Positions 52,235-60,937 of a stretch of DNA of 64,000 nt are shown in pieces. Each line of letters starts with the position of its first letter. Position 1 is the first letter of the stretch. Both the position numbers and the translations under genes were made by a program. The notes beneath the pieces were generated by a model. That model worked only from the letters and a program-made list of their open reading frames with translations, did no database searches and had not been told where the DNA came from. Origin of the DNA: Romboutsia weinsteinii (GTDB lineage Bacteria > Bacillota > Clostridia > Peptostreptococcales > Peptostreptococcaceae). The DNA is taken from NCBI RefSeq assembly GCF_002250835.2, contig NZ_NOJY02000008.1:62001-126000 (forward strand). Direction: 5' to 3'.

Positions 52235-52975
52235 ATGAAAGAGTTTTTTGATTATAATACAAATTTTGGACATAGAACAACAATTTTAGAAATATTAATA
52301 CCTATATTTATTACATTTACAATTATATATTGTATTAGTAGATTTAGATATAAAATAAAAACTAATATCAAAATAGACAAACTATTTAGAATATGTATGT
52401 TAGTATCTTTAAGTATATTTTACATATCAAACTATATATTACTATGGATGCAAACAGGGTTTAATATACACAAGTTACCACTGCAATTATGCTCAATAAG
52501 CGCATTACTTTGTATAATTCTATTATTAACAAACAATAAGAAGATATTTAATTTTGTAATATTTAGCGGAGTACTTGGAGGAATTGGATCTATATTAAGT
52601 CCAGATGTTTCTTGTTCATGGATGTACTATAGATATTATCAATTTATGGGTATGCACTCTCTTATTGCAATTGTTCCGATGTACTATGCAATAATATATA
52701 AATATTTACCAAGTAAAAGAGAAGCAATAAATGTATTTATAATAATACAAACTTTAGCAGTTATCATGGGAATATTAAATACAATATTTAATACCGACTA
52801 TTTGTACGTTGGATTTAGTGGTAATATAGGTCCTAAAGGAACGATAATAGAATGCTTTGGAGAAAGTACTTTTTATTTAATTAATTATGAAATTTTTATT
52901 ATGAGTGTTTTTTTCATATGGTTTATATTATTTAAATTGATATTCTATAAAAATTATGTAATAAAAAATAAATAA
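52235..52975 (+). CDS. YwaF-like membrane protein (TIGR02206 family)
   Basis: 246 residues with about seven membrane helices. The segment IHKLPLQLCSISALLCI (about 85-101) matches the LPLHLCS-type signature of the TIGR02206 integral membrane family, to which B. subtilis YwaF belongs. Other expected features are the DYNTNFGHRT start and FMGMHSLIAIVPMYYAI. Function of the family is unknown. The ATG follows AAGGGGG by 6 bp. Monocistronic with its own terminator. Confidence 0.8.
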   Translation: MKEFFDYNTNFGHRTTILEILIPIFITFTIIYCISRFRYKIKTNIKIDKLFRICMLVSLSIFYISNYILLWMQTGFNIHKLPLQLCSISALLCIILLLTNNKKIFNFVIFSGVLGGIGSILSPDVSCSWMYYRYYQFMGMHSLIAIVPMYYAIIYKYLPSKREAINVFIIIQTLAVIMGILNTIFNTDYLYVGFSGNIGPKGTIIECFGESTFYLINYEIFIMSVFFIWFILFKLIFYKNYVIKNK

Positions 52976-52984
52976 AGCCAATTT

Positions 52985-53026
52985 AAAGTCTAAGGAGAGA
53001 TATTCTTTTGTTAGACTTTTATTTTG
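52985..53026 (+). terminator. Rho-independent terminator
   Basis: 9-bp stem AAAGTCTAA/TTAGACTTT (52985-52993 with 53011-53019), 17-nt loop, T-rich tail. Confidence 0.75.
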
Positions 53027-53064
53027 CTAAAGAAATTCAAAAATGAAAAATATTTTGCAGAACA

Positions 53065-53120
53065 GTGTCATAATATGTAAGTATTAATATAATATACTAA
53101 GCGATAAAAATCGCTTTTTA
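53065..53120 (+). promoter_or_regulatory. Promoter and 5'-end hairpin of the Cys/Arg-rich microprotein
   Basis: GTGTCA (53065-53070), 17-bp spacer and TATAAT (53088-53093) give a start near 53100. The transcript would open with AAGCGAT-AAAA-ATCGCTT (stem 53099-53105 with 53110-53116), directly before the ribosome site. It may protect the 5' end or act as an attenuator. Confidence 0.45.
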
Positions 53121-53135
53121 GAAGGAGATGATGCT

Positions 53136-53243
53136 TTGTTTTTCTGTTGTAGACGCTGTAGAAGAATATTTTTTGGATTTGGACTTTGTAGAAGATGTGG
53201 ATGCTGTCGTAGATGCTGCAGATGTAGATGCAGACGTAGATAA
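53136..53243 (+). CDS. Cys/Arg-rich microprotein, 35 aa
   Basis: A TTG at 53136 lies 8 bp behind AAGGAG and opens a 35-codon frame with 11 Cys and 13 Arg: it begins MFFCCRRCRRIFFGFGLCRR and continues CGCCRRCCRCRCRRR. Arg codons are mostly AGA, the preferred one here, and CC/RR pairs recur regularly, which chance would not give. A competing frame starts at ATG 53127 (42 codons, acidic) but its ATG touches the ribosome site with no spacer. A promoter-like sequence and 5' hairpin precede it and a strong terminator follows about 100 bp later. It may bind metal, nucleic acid or membrane, or form disulfides if exported. I know no described family. Confidence 0.6.
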   Translation: MFFCCRRCRRIFFGFGLCRRCGCCRRCCRCRCRRR

Positions 53244-53341
53244 TAGTAGTAAATAATTTTCATAATCAAAATACCCATATAATATTTTAAGATGTAACGT
53301 AACATAATAAAATTCACTTATAATTAAGTATTATATATGAT

Positions 53342-53377
53342 AGGGGCAACAAGATAATATACTTGTTGCTCCTTTTA
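53342..53377 (+). terminator. Rho-independent terminator
   Basis: 12-bp stem with one G-T pair (53342-53353 with 53362-53373), 8-nt loop, then TTTT. It would end the microprotein transcript; nothing else upstream needs it. Confidence 0.8.
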
Positions 53378-53473
53378 ATTACATAAAAATATAGTGGTAT
53401 ATAACAATCTGTTAGCATTTTTGAAATATATAAACTAAAATATAATTAAAAAATATTTAAAAGGTGGGGTAAG

Positions 53474-54175
53474 ATGATTAATATATTATTGAATTTATAC
53501 AATTTTCACGAGAGTTGGTGCTATGAAAAATTAAAAAACATTATAAGCGATAGTCATAAAGTTTTAATAATACCATTTTCTTTTCATGATGATTGGATGA
53601 CAAATAAAGATGAATGGGAAAAAGCTTATAATAAAGATGATGGTAAATACTATGATGATGTAGTTAATCCATTTTTAAGTTATAACATTAGTGAGAAAAA
53701 TATTAAATGGCTAAATTACTTCAATGATGATAGTGAAATAGCTAAGAAAAATATACAAGAAAGTGATATTTTATTCTTTACTGGAGGTCTACCAGATAGA
53801 ATGATGGATAGATTAAGGGAGTTTAAAATAATAGAAGAAATAGAAGAGTTCAAAGGAATTGTCATGGGAAGTAGTGCAGGTGCAATGATACAACTAGAAA
53901 ACTATCATATTACACCAGATAAAGATTATGATGTATTTTCATATGAAAAAGGATTAAATATAATCAGTGATTTCTATATAGAGGTACATTACAATAATAC
54001 TGATTTACAAAATAATTCTATAAAGAAAGTATTGAATGAAAAAGTGAAAAGAGTTTATGCTATGAAAGACACAGGTGGATTGTTAATAAATAAAGGAGAG
54101 ATAGTACTACTTGGTGATGTAGAAGTGTTTGAAAATATACCCTATTCTGTTTTTATTAAAACAAAAAAATATTGA
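53474..54175 (+). CDS. Peptidase S51 family (dipeptidase E-like)
   Basis: 233 residues. The nucleophile elbow GIVMGSSAGAM places Ser124 in GxSxG, and ILFFTGGLPDRMMDRL (about 99-114) is the matching strand-turn in S51 peptidases and cyanophycinase relatives. A GGLLINKGEIVLLGDVEVF end strand pair is typical of the class I glutamine amidotransferase-like fold. PepE cleaves Asp-X dipeptides; the divergence here leaves specificity open. Cytoplasmic; ATG behind AAAAGGTGGGG. Confidence 0.82.
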   Translation: MINILLNLYNFHESWCYEKLKNIISDSHKVLIIPFSFHDDWMTNKDEWEKAYNKDDGKYYDDVVNPFLSYNISEKNIKWLNYFNDDSEIAKKNIQESDILFFTGGLPDRMMDRLREFKIIEEIEEFKGIVMGSSAGAMIQLENYHITPDKDYDVFSYEKGLNIISDFYIEVHYNNTDLQNNSIKKVLNEKVKRVYAMKDTGGLLINKGEIVLLGDVEVFENIPYSVFIKTKKY

Positions 54176-54209
54176 AAATATTGTAAAAATTTAGTAATAT
54201 AAATCAAGA

Positions 54210-54258
54210 AGGTATTTACAATATTTAACAGTATGTTAAAATTTATTAACAAATACCT
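54210..54258. promoter_or_regulatory. Nested inverted repeats before the APC transporter
   Basis: AGGTATTT (54210-54217) pairs with AAATACCT (54251-54258), enclosing TTTAACA-GTA-TGTTAAA (54224-54240). Possible operator pair or leader structure. Confidence 0.4.
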
Positions 54259-54323
54259 GATTTATCAAGGGGATATATCTTTTATTTTAGATATAAAAAA
54301 GCATAATAGGGGGACAATTGAAA

Positions 54324-55736
54324 ATGGAAAAGAAAAAAATTGGGTTATGGAGCTTAGTATTTATGAACGTATCAGCAATGTTTGGTATAAGATGGATAGC
54401 TAAATCTACCGCTTCAAGCTTTGGATTGGGTCTAGGGGCTATTCCAATGTGGGTATTATTTACTTTTATATTCTTCGTGCCAGGAGCATTAATATGTGCA
54501 GAACTAGCATCAACTTACCAAAGAGATGGTGGTCTTTACGAGTGGGTTAAAGAAGCCTATGGTGAAAAATATGGATTCTTAGTTTCTTGGTTAAACTGGA
54601 CAGCTAAGATATTCTGGTATACATCATTCTTAACGTTCTTATGTGTAAACGTATCTTATACTATAGGTAATCCAGCACTTGCAGATAATAAAATATTTGT
54701 ATTTGTAACATCTATAATAGTATTTTGGGTACTTTCATACATCGCAACAAAAGGTATGTCTTTTGCAAAGATATTTACTAATGCAGGTGCACTTGGTTCA
54801 ACTATACCAGCAGCATTTTTAATAGGTTTATCTTTCTTAGCAGTATTTGTACTTGGAAAGCATGAATCAGCATCTACTTATACAGTAGCAACACTTACTC
54901 CTCAAATGAATATGGACTCATTTGTTGCAATATCTGCAGTTATGTTTGGTTTAGCAGGAGCAGAAACTACTGCAAACTTTATAACTGAAATAGATAAGCC
55001 GGAAAAGAACTTCCCAAAAGCTATAATTATATCAGCTGTAATAATAGCGGTATTATATGTATTAGGTTCAGTAGCAATAACTATGGTACTACCTCCAGAA
55101 GAATTAACAGCTTCTAAAGGTGTATTAGATGCTCTTGCAGCTGTAAGTGTATCACTTGGAATACCATCTTGGTTTGTTCAAATAGTTGCGTTTGGTATAG
55201 CATTTTCAGTACTTGGAGCTATAATATTATACATAGCTTCACCTATAAAGATGTTATTTGGTAGTGTTAAAGAGGGGATATTCTCTAAGAAATTTACAGA
55301 GCTAAATGAACATAACATACCAGTAAAGGCAGTTACGCTACAAGCAATAATAGTTTCAGTTATATTATGTATAACTACATTCTTACCATCAGTTGATGCT
55401 ATATACAATGTACTTGTAACAATGACAGCTTTGACAGCATTATTCCCATATGTATTATTATTTGCAGCATACATAAGACTTAGAAAAGATAGACCTAATG
55501 AGGTTAGACCTTATGTAATATCTAAGAACACTAATACTTGTATAGCCGTTGCTAGATTAGTTTTAGTAGTTACTATAGTAGGTATAGTATTATCAGCAGC
55601 ACCAGTTATGCCAACATTAGCAGAAAACATAGTATATGAATTACAAATGATTGGTGGAGCAGTGCTAGTAATAGCATCAGGAATAATAATTTGGAATAGA
55701 TTTGAAAAGAAACAAAAAGCATCTAATGTAAAGTAG
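54324..55736 (+). CDS. APC superfamily amino acid transporter, glutamate:GABA antiporter-like
   Basis: 470 residues with 12 helices. The ATG at 54324 is 10 bp from GGGGG; a TTG at 54318 two codons earlier is the alternative start. N-terminal helix LVFMNVSAMFGIRWIA, then LICAELASTYQRDGGLYEWVKEAYGEKYGFLVSW (read in parts), characteristic of the GadC/YjeM-type branch of APC transporters, and ISAVMFGLAGAETTANFITEIDKPEKNFPKAI near 195-230. It likely exchanges or imports an amino acid for fermentation; substrate uncertain. It is convergent to the M24 peptidase gene. Confidence 0.88.
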   Translation: MEKKKIGLWSLVFMNVSAMFGIRWIAKSTASSFGLGLGAIPMWVLFTFIFFVPGALICAELASTYQRDGGLYEWVKEAYGEKYGFLVSWLNWTAKIFWYTSFLTFLCVNVSYTIGNPALADNKIFVFVTSIIVFWVLSYIATKGMSFAKIFTNAGALGSTIPAAFLIGLSFLAVFVLGKHESASTYTVATLTPQMNMDSFVAISAVMFGLAGAETTANFITEIDKPEKNFPKAIIISAVIIAVLYVLGSVAITMVLPPEELTASKGVLDALAAVSVSLGIPSWFVQIVAFGIAFSVLGAIILYIASPIKMLFGSVKEGIFSKKFTELNEHNIPVKAVTLQAIIVSVILCITTFLPSVDAIYNVLVTMTALTALFPYVLLFAAYIRLRKDRPNEVRPYVISKNTNTCIAVARLVLVVTIVGIVLSAAPVMPTLAENIVYELQMIGGAVLVIASGIIIWNRFEKKQKASNVK

Positions 55737-55754
55737 ATAGCTTTTAAAATAAAT

Positions 55755-55792
55755 AAGAGCCAGATAGATAAAATTCTATCTGGCTCTTTTAT
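55755..55792 (+). terminator. Rho-independent terminator of the APC gene
   Basis: Perfect 14-bp stem AAGAGCCAGATAGA (55755-55768) with 55775-55788, then TTATAT. Confidence 0.87.
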
Positions 55793-55804
55793 ATATAAAA
55801 CAAC

Positions 55805-55845
55805 ATTAAAAGAGCCCCAGGAGTGGAAGTCCATAGAGCTCTAAC
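55805..55845 (-). terminator. Terminator of the M24 peptidase gene
   Basis: On the minus strand AGAGCTC (55842 to 55836) pairs with GGGCTCT (55817 to 55811) with a T-G wobble, followed by TTTTAATG. An inner TGGACTTCCA may extend the fold. The wobble works only on the minus strand, which fixes the direction. Confidence 0.6.
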
Positions 55846-55949
55846 CTCAGTGAATTATAAAAATAATTCTATATATATAATTCTATATATGATTTTAAAT
55901 TCCTTTATAAAATAATATTAATTTTAAAAAAGTAAAATGAAAAGTTTTA

Positions 55950-57026
55950 CTATCCTATTATGCATAGTTCCTTATCATGTTTATTTAAGTTCTCATATCC
56001 ATCTTCAGTAACTAATATTAAGTCTTCTATTCTTACTCCAAATTCACCTGGTAAGTATATACCTGGCTCAACAGAGAATATCATTCCTGGTTTTAATGTA
56101 TCTGTATTTATAGCAGAAACATCTCCCATATCATGTACTTCAAGACCTATAGAGTGACCAGTTCTGTGTGTAAAGTATTTTCCATAACCTTTTTCAGTTA
56201 TATAGTCACGAGCAGCAGCATCTATATCGCAGAATCTAGCTCCTGGTTTAACTAAAGAGATAGCTCTTTTGTTAGCTTCAAGTACTATTTCAAATACTTC
56301 CTTAGCTTTTTCTGGAGCATTTTTATAGAATACTGTTCTAGTCATATCTGAACAATAGTTGTCCTTTATACATCCTATATCAAATATTACTGCATCTCCT
56401 TCTTGAACTAAGGCATCACCAGCAGAAGCATGAGGGTCAGCGCCATTAGCACCAAACCCTATTATAGCGTCAAATGAGAATCCATCAGCACCTATTTCTT
56501 CATATATTTTATTTAACTCACCAACAAGTTGTTTTTCAGTAAGACCAGAAGGTAAAGTAGATTTTAGTCTTTTCATAGCTTCATCATTTAAAGCAGAAGC
56601 CTTTCTCATTAAATCTTTTTCTTCTTCATCTTTACACATTCTTAAAGTATCTATTATGTAAGAAGAGTTAACAAATTTATTTCCACCTTCAAGTTCCATT
56701 AAACGAAGTAAGAATTTTGCAGGCCAGTTCTTATCAACACCCATAGTAGCGTTTTTATCAACGTACTCAGTTATTATTTTAAGTCCATCATCAACATCAG
56801 TAAACCAAACCTTTTCTACACCTAAGTCCTCGTGAACTGGGAATAATTCATTTATAAATAATTTATGATTACCTTCTATATTTAAATATAAAGCAAGTAA
56901 TCTTTCCCCCGGATGAATCATTTTTCCAGTTAAATAAAAGATCGCAGTAGGATCAGTTACTAGCATTTGAGCTATGTTATCCTCTTTCATTCTTTCAATA
57001 ACAGCATTAAGTCTTTGCATTTTCAT
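55950..57026 (-). CDS. M24 family Xaa-Pro peptidase (PepQ-like)
   Basis: 358 residues, the normal length for clostridial Xaa-Pro dipeptidase or aminopeptidase. N-terminal creatinase-like domain (1-128) and C-terminal pita-bread domain with all metal ligands: VIFDIGCIKDNYCSDMTRT (two Asp, about 219-237), HRTGHSIGLEVHD (His, about 290-302), FSVEPGIYLPGEFGVRIEDL (two Glu). It releases residues N-terminal to proline, supplying proline for Stickland reduction. The ATG at 57026 is 8 bp behind GGGGG. Divergent from the sigma-54 activator gene, convergent with the APC gene. Confidence 0.92.
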   Translation of the reverse strand: MKMQRLNAVIERMKEDNIAQMLVTDPTAIFYLTGKMIHPGERLLALYLNIEGNHKLFINELFPVHEDLGVEKVWFTDVDDGLKIITEYVDKNATMGVDKNWPAKFLLRLMELEGGNKFVNSSYIIDTLRMCKDEEEKDLMRKASALNDEAMKRLKSTLPSGLTEKQLVGELNKIYEEIGADGFSFDAIIGFGANGADPHASAGDALVQEGDAVIFDIGCIKDNYCSDMTRTVFYKNAPEKAKEVFEIVLEANKRAISLVKPGARFCDIDAAARDYITEKGYGKYFTHRTGHSIGLEVHDMGDVSAINTDTLKPGMIFSVEPGIYLPGEFGVRIEDLILVTEDGYENLNKHDKELCIIG

Positions 57027-57247
57027 AAAAAAAGCCCCCTTTTAAGTAATTGTATATCCATATATATTATAACATATTTATACATATTAGGTATTATATT
57101 CAAAATTTTCTATCAAAAAATATTATATAAAAAATAATGATTATTAAATTATTGATGAAAAAGATTGTATCCTGTTTTATAAATTTCTAAGATATAATAT
57201 ACTAAAATCAAATATTAAGTAAAAAATAATAAACCTTAGGAGAGTAT

Positions 57248-59275
57248 ATGAAAAAAATAGTTATAATATCAATGGGAGATCAGACAGGAATAACTATAAA
57301 AGAGCAACTAGAAAACATATTAGATAAAAAGATATATATAGAAGTGTACAATGTAAAACAAAATGTAAACTTTGATATAAATTGGGATTTAGTGATTTTT
57401 TCAAGTGAAATAGTAGAAGAAATGGTGCTAGAAAAAATAAAACAAGGTACAAAATATCTCGTGGTGAAGAGAGTAATAGGACATGATTACATAGATAAGC
57501 TTCTAAATTTAAAAAAAGGTGAAAATATTCTTCTAGTAAATGATGATAAAGAAACTTGTGAAACAGTAATAAAGCAACTTAAGAGTCATGGAATAGATCA
57601 TGTAAATTATTTTCCTTACTATCCTGGTATAAAAAGTTATAAGAAAACTAATATTGCAGTTACTCCGGGTGAAATAGATATTGTTCCAGAAGAAGTAAAA
57701 GAAGTTATAGATATAAAATCTAGAAAAATGGATATTACAAGTTTGACAGAAGTACTTATTAGCTTAGATGATATTGATAAACATGGGGAGATGCTATCTT
57801 CTTATTTTTATAGAAATATGGTAAATATATCTAAAAAATATATAAATACTGCTCACAAATCACTAAAGCTAAAAGACATGCTTACTAATATACTTGATAA
57901 TCAAAAAAATGGAATCATATATACTGATTTAGACAATAAAGTACTAGTACTAAATGAAGAAGCTCTAAAGATTTTAAATGTTAAAAGGCATGAAATAATT
58001 TCTAAAGACATATATGAAATGTTTAGTGGTTTAAAAGAAGATATGGCAAAAATTAATGATCAAGAGCTTCTAATAAATAAAGAAGAAATAAAAAACAACA
58101 GTATAGCTGTAGGAAATATGATAGTAATAAATCCAGCTGATAATATTCATAAAATAGATGAAGACTTAAGAAGAAAAAGAAAAGGCGAAAAGCTTAATGC
58201 AAAATATACATTTGATAATTTTATAGGAAATTGCGAAATTACAGCTAAGAATATAAAGCTTGCTAAAAAAATAGCTAAAAGCAATTCTACGGTATTAATC
58301 CAAGGAGAAACGGGTACAGGAAAGGAAATTTTAGCACAGGCTATACACAATGAATCATCAAGATATGAATATCCATTTGTAGCTGTAAATTTTGCAGCAC
58401 TTTCTGAAAATCTAATTGAAAGTGAGCTATTTGGTTATGAAGATGGAGCTTTTACTGGTGCAAAAAAAGGTGGAAAAGCAGGTCTATTTAAAAAAGCTCA
58501 TAAGGGAACTATATTTTTAGATGAAATAGGAGATGCATCACTACATTTGCAAGCCAGGCTTCTTAGAGTATTACAGGAAAGAGAGATAACTCCTGTTGGA
58601 AGTACAGAAGTAGTACCAGTAGATATAAGAATAATAGCAGCGACTAATAAGAATCTTTTAAAAGAGGTAGAAGACAAAAAATTTAGAGAAGACTTATATT
58701 ATAGATTAAATGTTATGCCCATATACTCAATACCACTTAGAGAAAGAAAAGAAGATATAAAGTTAATGCTTAAGCATTATATTTTAAAGTTTGAGGTAAA
58801 AGAAAATATAGAGACATTCTTTAGCAATGATGCTCTTAGAGTACTTGAAAGCTATAAGTGGCCAGGAAATATAAGAGAGCTTATAAATATAGTAGAGTAT
58901 TTAGTTAGTACTAAAGAGGAAGGCATAAAAGTAAATATTTGTGATTTACCAAGAGATATTTTACAAAGTGTCAATCAAATACAAGATATAGATGCCAAAA
59001 AATATGAAGAAATTAATAAAGATATATTTTCTAATATAGAAGAACATTTAGATTTGAGTGAAGATGAGCTTTGGGTTTTGAATAAGATTTACAAGCATAA
59101 AGGAATAGGAAGAAGGGCTCTAGCTGTATTAGCTTCTGAAGAAAACTTAAATCTAGGTGAAGGTAAATTAAGACGGATAATGAGCAACTTAAAAGAAAGA
59201 AAATTTATAGAAATTAATAAAGGGATAAATGGGACAAAAGTACTTGATAAAGGGTTGGAAAGGGTTGGGATATAA
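57248..59275 (+). CDS. Sigma-54-dependent transcriptional activator
   Basis: 675 residues. N-terminal sensor region of about 200 residues with a PrpR/response-like alpha-beta fold ([20 protein letters not shown]), PAS domain (about 205-300, [20 protein letters not shown]), AAA+ domain with Walker A GETGTGK (353-359), GAFTGA (400-405) and Walker [11 protein letters not shown], and a C-terminal winged-helix-like end ([35 protein letters not shown], read in parts) in place of a Fis helix. The gene stands 215 bp before an nhaC-iadA operon with a textbook -24/-12 promoter, so it should control that operon. The signal may be an amino acid or peptide; unknown. The ATG follows TAGGAG. Confidence 0.9.
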   Translation: MKKIVIISMGDQTGITIKEQLENILDKKIYIEVYNVKQNVNFDINWDLVIFSSEIVEEMVLEKIKQGTKYLVVKRVIGHDYIDKLLNLKKGENILLVNDDKETCETVIKQLKSHGIDHVNYFPYYPGIKSYKKTNIAVTPGEIDIVPEEVKEVIDIKSRKMDITSLTEVLISLDDIDKHGEMLSSYFYRNMVNISKKYINTAHKSLKLKDMLTNILDNQKNGIIYTDLDNKVLVLNEEALKILNVKRHEIISKDIYEMFSGLKEDMAKINDQELLINKEEIKNNSIAVGNMIVINPADNIHKIDEDLRRKRKGEKLNAKYTFDNFIGNCEITAKNIKLAKKIAKSNSTVLIQGETGTGKEILAQAIHNESSRYEYPFVAVNFAALSENLIESELFGYEDGAFTGAKKGGKAGLFKKAHKGTIFLDEIGDASLHLQARLLRVLQEREITPVGSTEVVPVDIRIIAATNKNLLKEVEDKKFREDLYYRLNVMPIYSIPLRERKEDIKLMLKHYILKFEVKENIETFFSNDALRVLESYKWPGNIRELINIVEYLVSTKEEGIKVNICDLPRDILQSVNQIQDIDAKKYEEINKDIFSNIEEHLDLSEDELWVLNKIYKHKGIGRRALAVLASEENLNLGEGKLRRIMSNLKERKFIEINKGINGTKVLDKGLERVGI

Positions 59276-59433
59276 ATTCAAAAGGGTTAAATGGATAAAA
59301 AAATAGAAATCAAACAAAAAAATAAAAAATCAGAAAATTAAAATTTTATATAGAATTCGAAATATCTTTTAATTATTTAAGTGATATTCAAAATATACAT
59401 TGTATTATTAAGAAAGTAATACAAAATTAAGGT

Positions 59434-59450
59434 TGGCACATTAATTGCTT
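59434..59450 (+). promoter_or_regulatory. Sigma-54 (-24/-12) promoter of the nhaC-iadA operon
   Basis: TGGCACATTAATTGCTT: perfect TGGCAC-N5-TTGCW, GG at 59435-59436 and GC at 59447-59448. Predicted start near 59460. An AATATC/GATATT dyad (about 59362-59390) upstream could be the activator site, weakly supported. Confidence 0.9.
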
Positions 59451-59490
59451 ATACTTAACAGCATAATAAATTTTATGGAGGTAATTTAGT

Positions 59491-60933
59491 ATGAGTAAAG
59501 AATCAACGATTAAAAAGAAGCCTACACTGGCACAAGCACTTATACCAATAATATTCATGGTAGTAGCGTTAACAATTGGATATGGAGTGTTTAAAATAAG
59601 AATTGAGCCGATAATGATAATTTCAGCATTCTTAGCAGCTATTATAGCATTAAGACTAGGATACACATACAATGATATGCAAAAAGCTATAATAGATAAA
59701 ATTTCAAGTGCCTTACCAGCGACATTGATATTATGGAGTGTTGGATTTTTAATAGGATCATTGATGTTTGCAGGAACAGTACCTATGATAATTTACTATG
59801 GAGTACAGATGATAAGTCCTAAATTTTTATTAGTAACAGCATTTTTTGCATCAGCAGTTCTTTCAATTGTTACAGGAACATCTTGGGGAGCAGCAGGTAC
59901 TATAGGAGTTGCAATGATGGGTATTGCTGGAGGTCTTGGAGTATCTCTACCAGCAACAGCAGGAGCAGTAGTTGCTGGAGCATTCTTTGGAGATAAATTA
60001 TCACCTTTATCAGATACGACAAACCTTGCACCAATGGCTGCAGGAAGTGAGTTGTACGAGCATATAAAACATATGTTATACACTACAATACCAGCAGCAT
60101 TAGTATCGCTAGTAGTTTATTTTATAGTAGGGCTTAAGGCTAGTGGAGAAATGGTAACTCCAGAGCTAGTTCAAGTAATGATGGATCAGTTGGATTCAAT
60201 GTTTAACTTTAATCCAATATTACTACTTCCTATAATATTAGTAATATTAGGATCAGTAAGAAAATGGCCAACAATACCTACTATGCTAGGTGTAAGTATA
60301 ATTACTATATTGTTAGGGAGTGTAATACAAGGATTTAGCATAGTAGATGGATTTAAATCTTTAGTAGAAGGATTCAATATAACTATGACTGGATTTGCAG
60401 GTGAGCCAACTGAAGAAGTAATCAAACTTATTAATAGAGGTGGAGTAGTTTCAGTTACAGGTACTACAGTACTAATTTTCTGTGCAATGGGGTTTGCAGG
60501 AATAGTAAGTGTTTCTGGTATGCTTGATGTAGTATTAGATTTATTAATGTCAAAAGTTAAATCAACAGTAGGTATTATACTTGCAACTATAGTGTCTTGT
60601 TTTACAGTTGCATTTGTAACAGGAAGTTCTTATCTTTCTATACTTATCCCAGGTGACCTATTTAAAGAGGTTTACCCAAAGAAAAACTTAGCAGCTAAAA
60701 ACTTATCTAGAACATTAGAAGACTCTGGTACTGTTATAGTTCCTCTTGTACCTTGGTCGGCAGCGGGAGCATATATGGCGGCTACTTTAGGAGTTCCAAC
60801 ACTTGAATATCTACCATGGGCAATACTTAACTATAGTGGAATAATATTTGCAATAATATTTGCGATAACAGGGTTTGGAATAGCTAAGATAGAAGATAAT
60901 GATGAAGATACTAAAGAAGTTGAAGGAGCATAA
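59491..60933 (+). CDS. NhaC family antiporter (third of three)
   Basis: 480 residues with about 12 helices. NhaC marks: FAGTVPMIIYYGVQMISPKF (about 90-109), GTSWGAAGTIGVAMMGIAGGLG (about 130-151), GAFFGDKLSPLSDTTNLAP (about 165-183) and EDSGTVIVPLVPWSAAGAY (about 410-428). Ion or substrate exchange with H+. First gene of an operon with isoaspartyl dipeptidase, whose start is 4 bp after its stop, so it may import or export a product of dipeptide breakdown instead of acting as a pure Na+/H+ antiporter. ATG behind TGGAGGT. Confidence 0.88.
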   Translation: MSKESTIKKKPTLAQALIPIIFMVVALTIGYGVFKIRIEPIMIISAFLAAIIALRLGYTYNDMQKAIIDKISSALPATLILWSVGFLIGSLMFAGTVPMIIYYGVQMISPKFLLVTAFFASAVLSIVTGTSWGAAGTIGVAMMGIAGGLGVSLPATAGAVVAGAFFGDKLSPLSDTTNLAPMAAGSELYEHIKHMLYTTIPAALVSLVVYFIVGLKASGEMVTPELVQVMMDQLDSMFNFNPILLLPIILVILGSVRKWPTIPTMLGVSIITILLGSVIQGFSIVDGFKSLVEGFNITMTGFAGEPTEEVIKLINRGGVVSVTGTTVLIFCAMGFAGIVSVSGMLDVVLDLLMSKVKSTVGIILATIVSCFTVAFVTGSSYLSILIPGDLFKEVYPKKNLAAKNLSRTLEDSGTVIVPLVPWSAAGAYMAATLGVPTLEYLPWAILNYSGIIFAIIFAITGFGIAKIEDNDEDTKEVEGA

Positions 60934-60937
60934 AACT

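Noticed and set aside
53127..53255. Acidic 42-codon frame starting at an ATG next to AAGGAG
   Set aside because: There is no spacer between the ribosome site and the ATG, and the Val/Asp repeats follow from the Cys/Arg frame read one base off. It remains the main alternative to the TTG frame.
53084..53317. Minus-strand 77-codon frame opposite the microprotein region
   Set aside because: Its His/Leu/Gln-rich content is just the complement of the Cys/Arg codons, and it lacks a ribosome site.
57110..57140. Possible CodY-type box (AATTTTCTATCAAAA)
   Set aside because: Only one half matches AATTTTCWGAAAATT, and such matches are frequent in AT-rich DNA.
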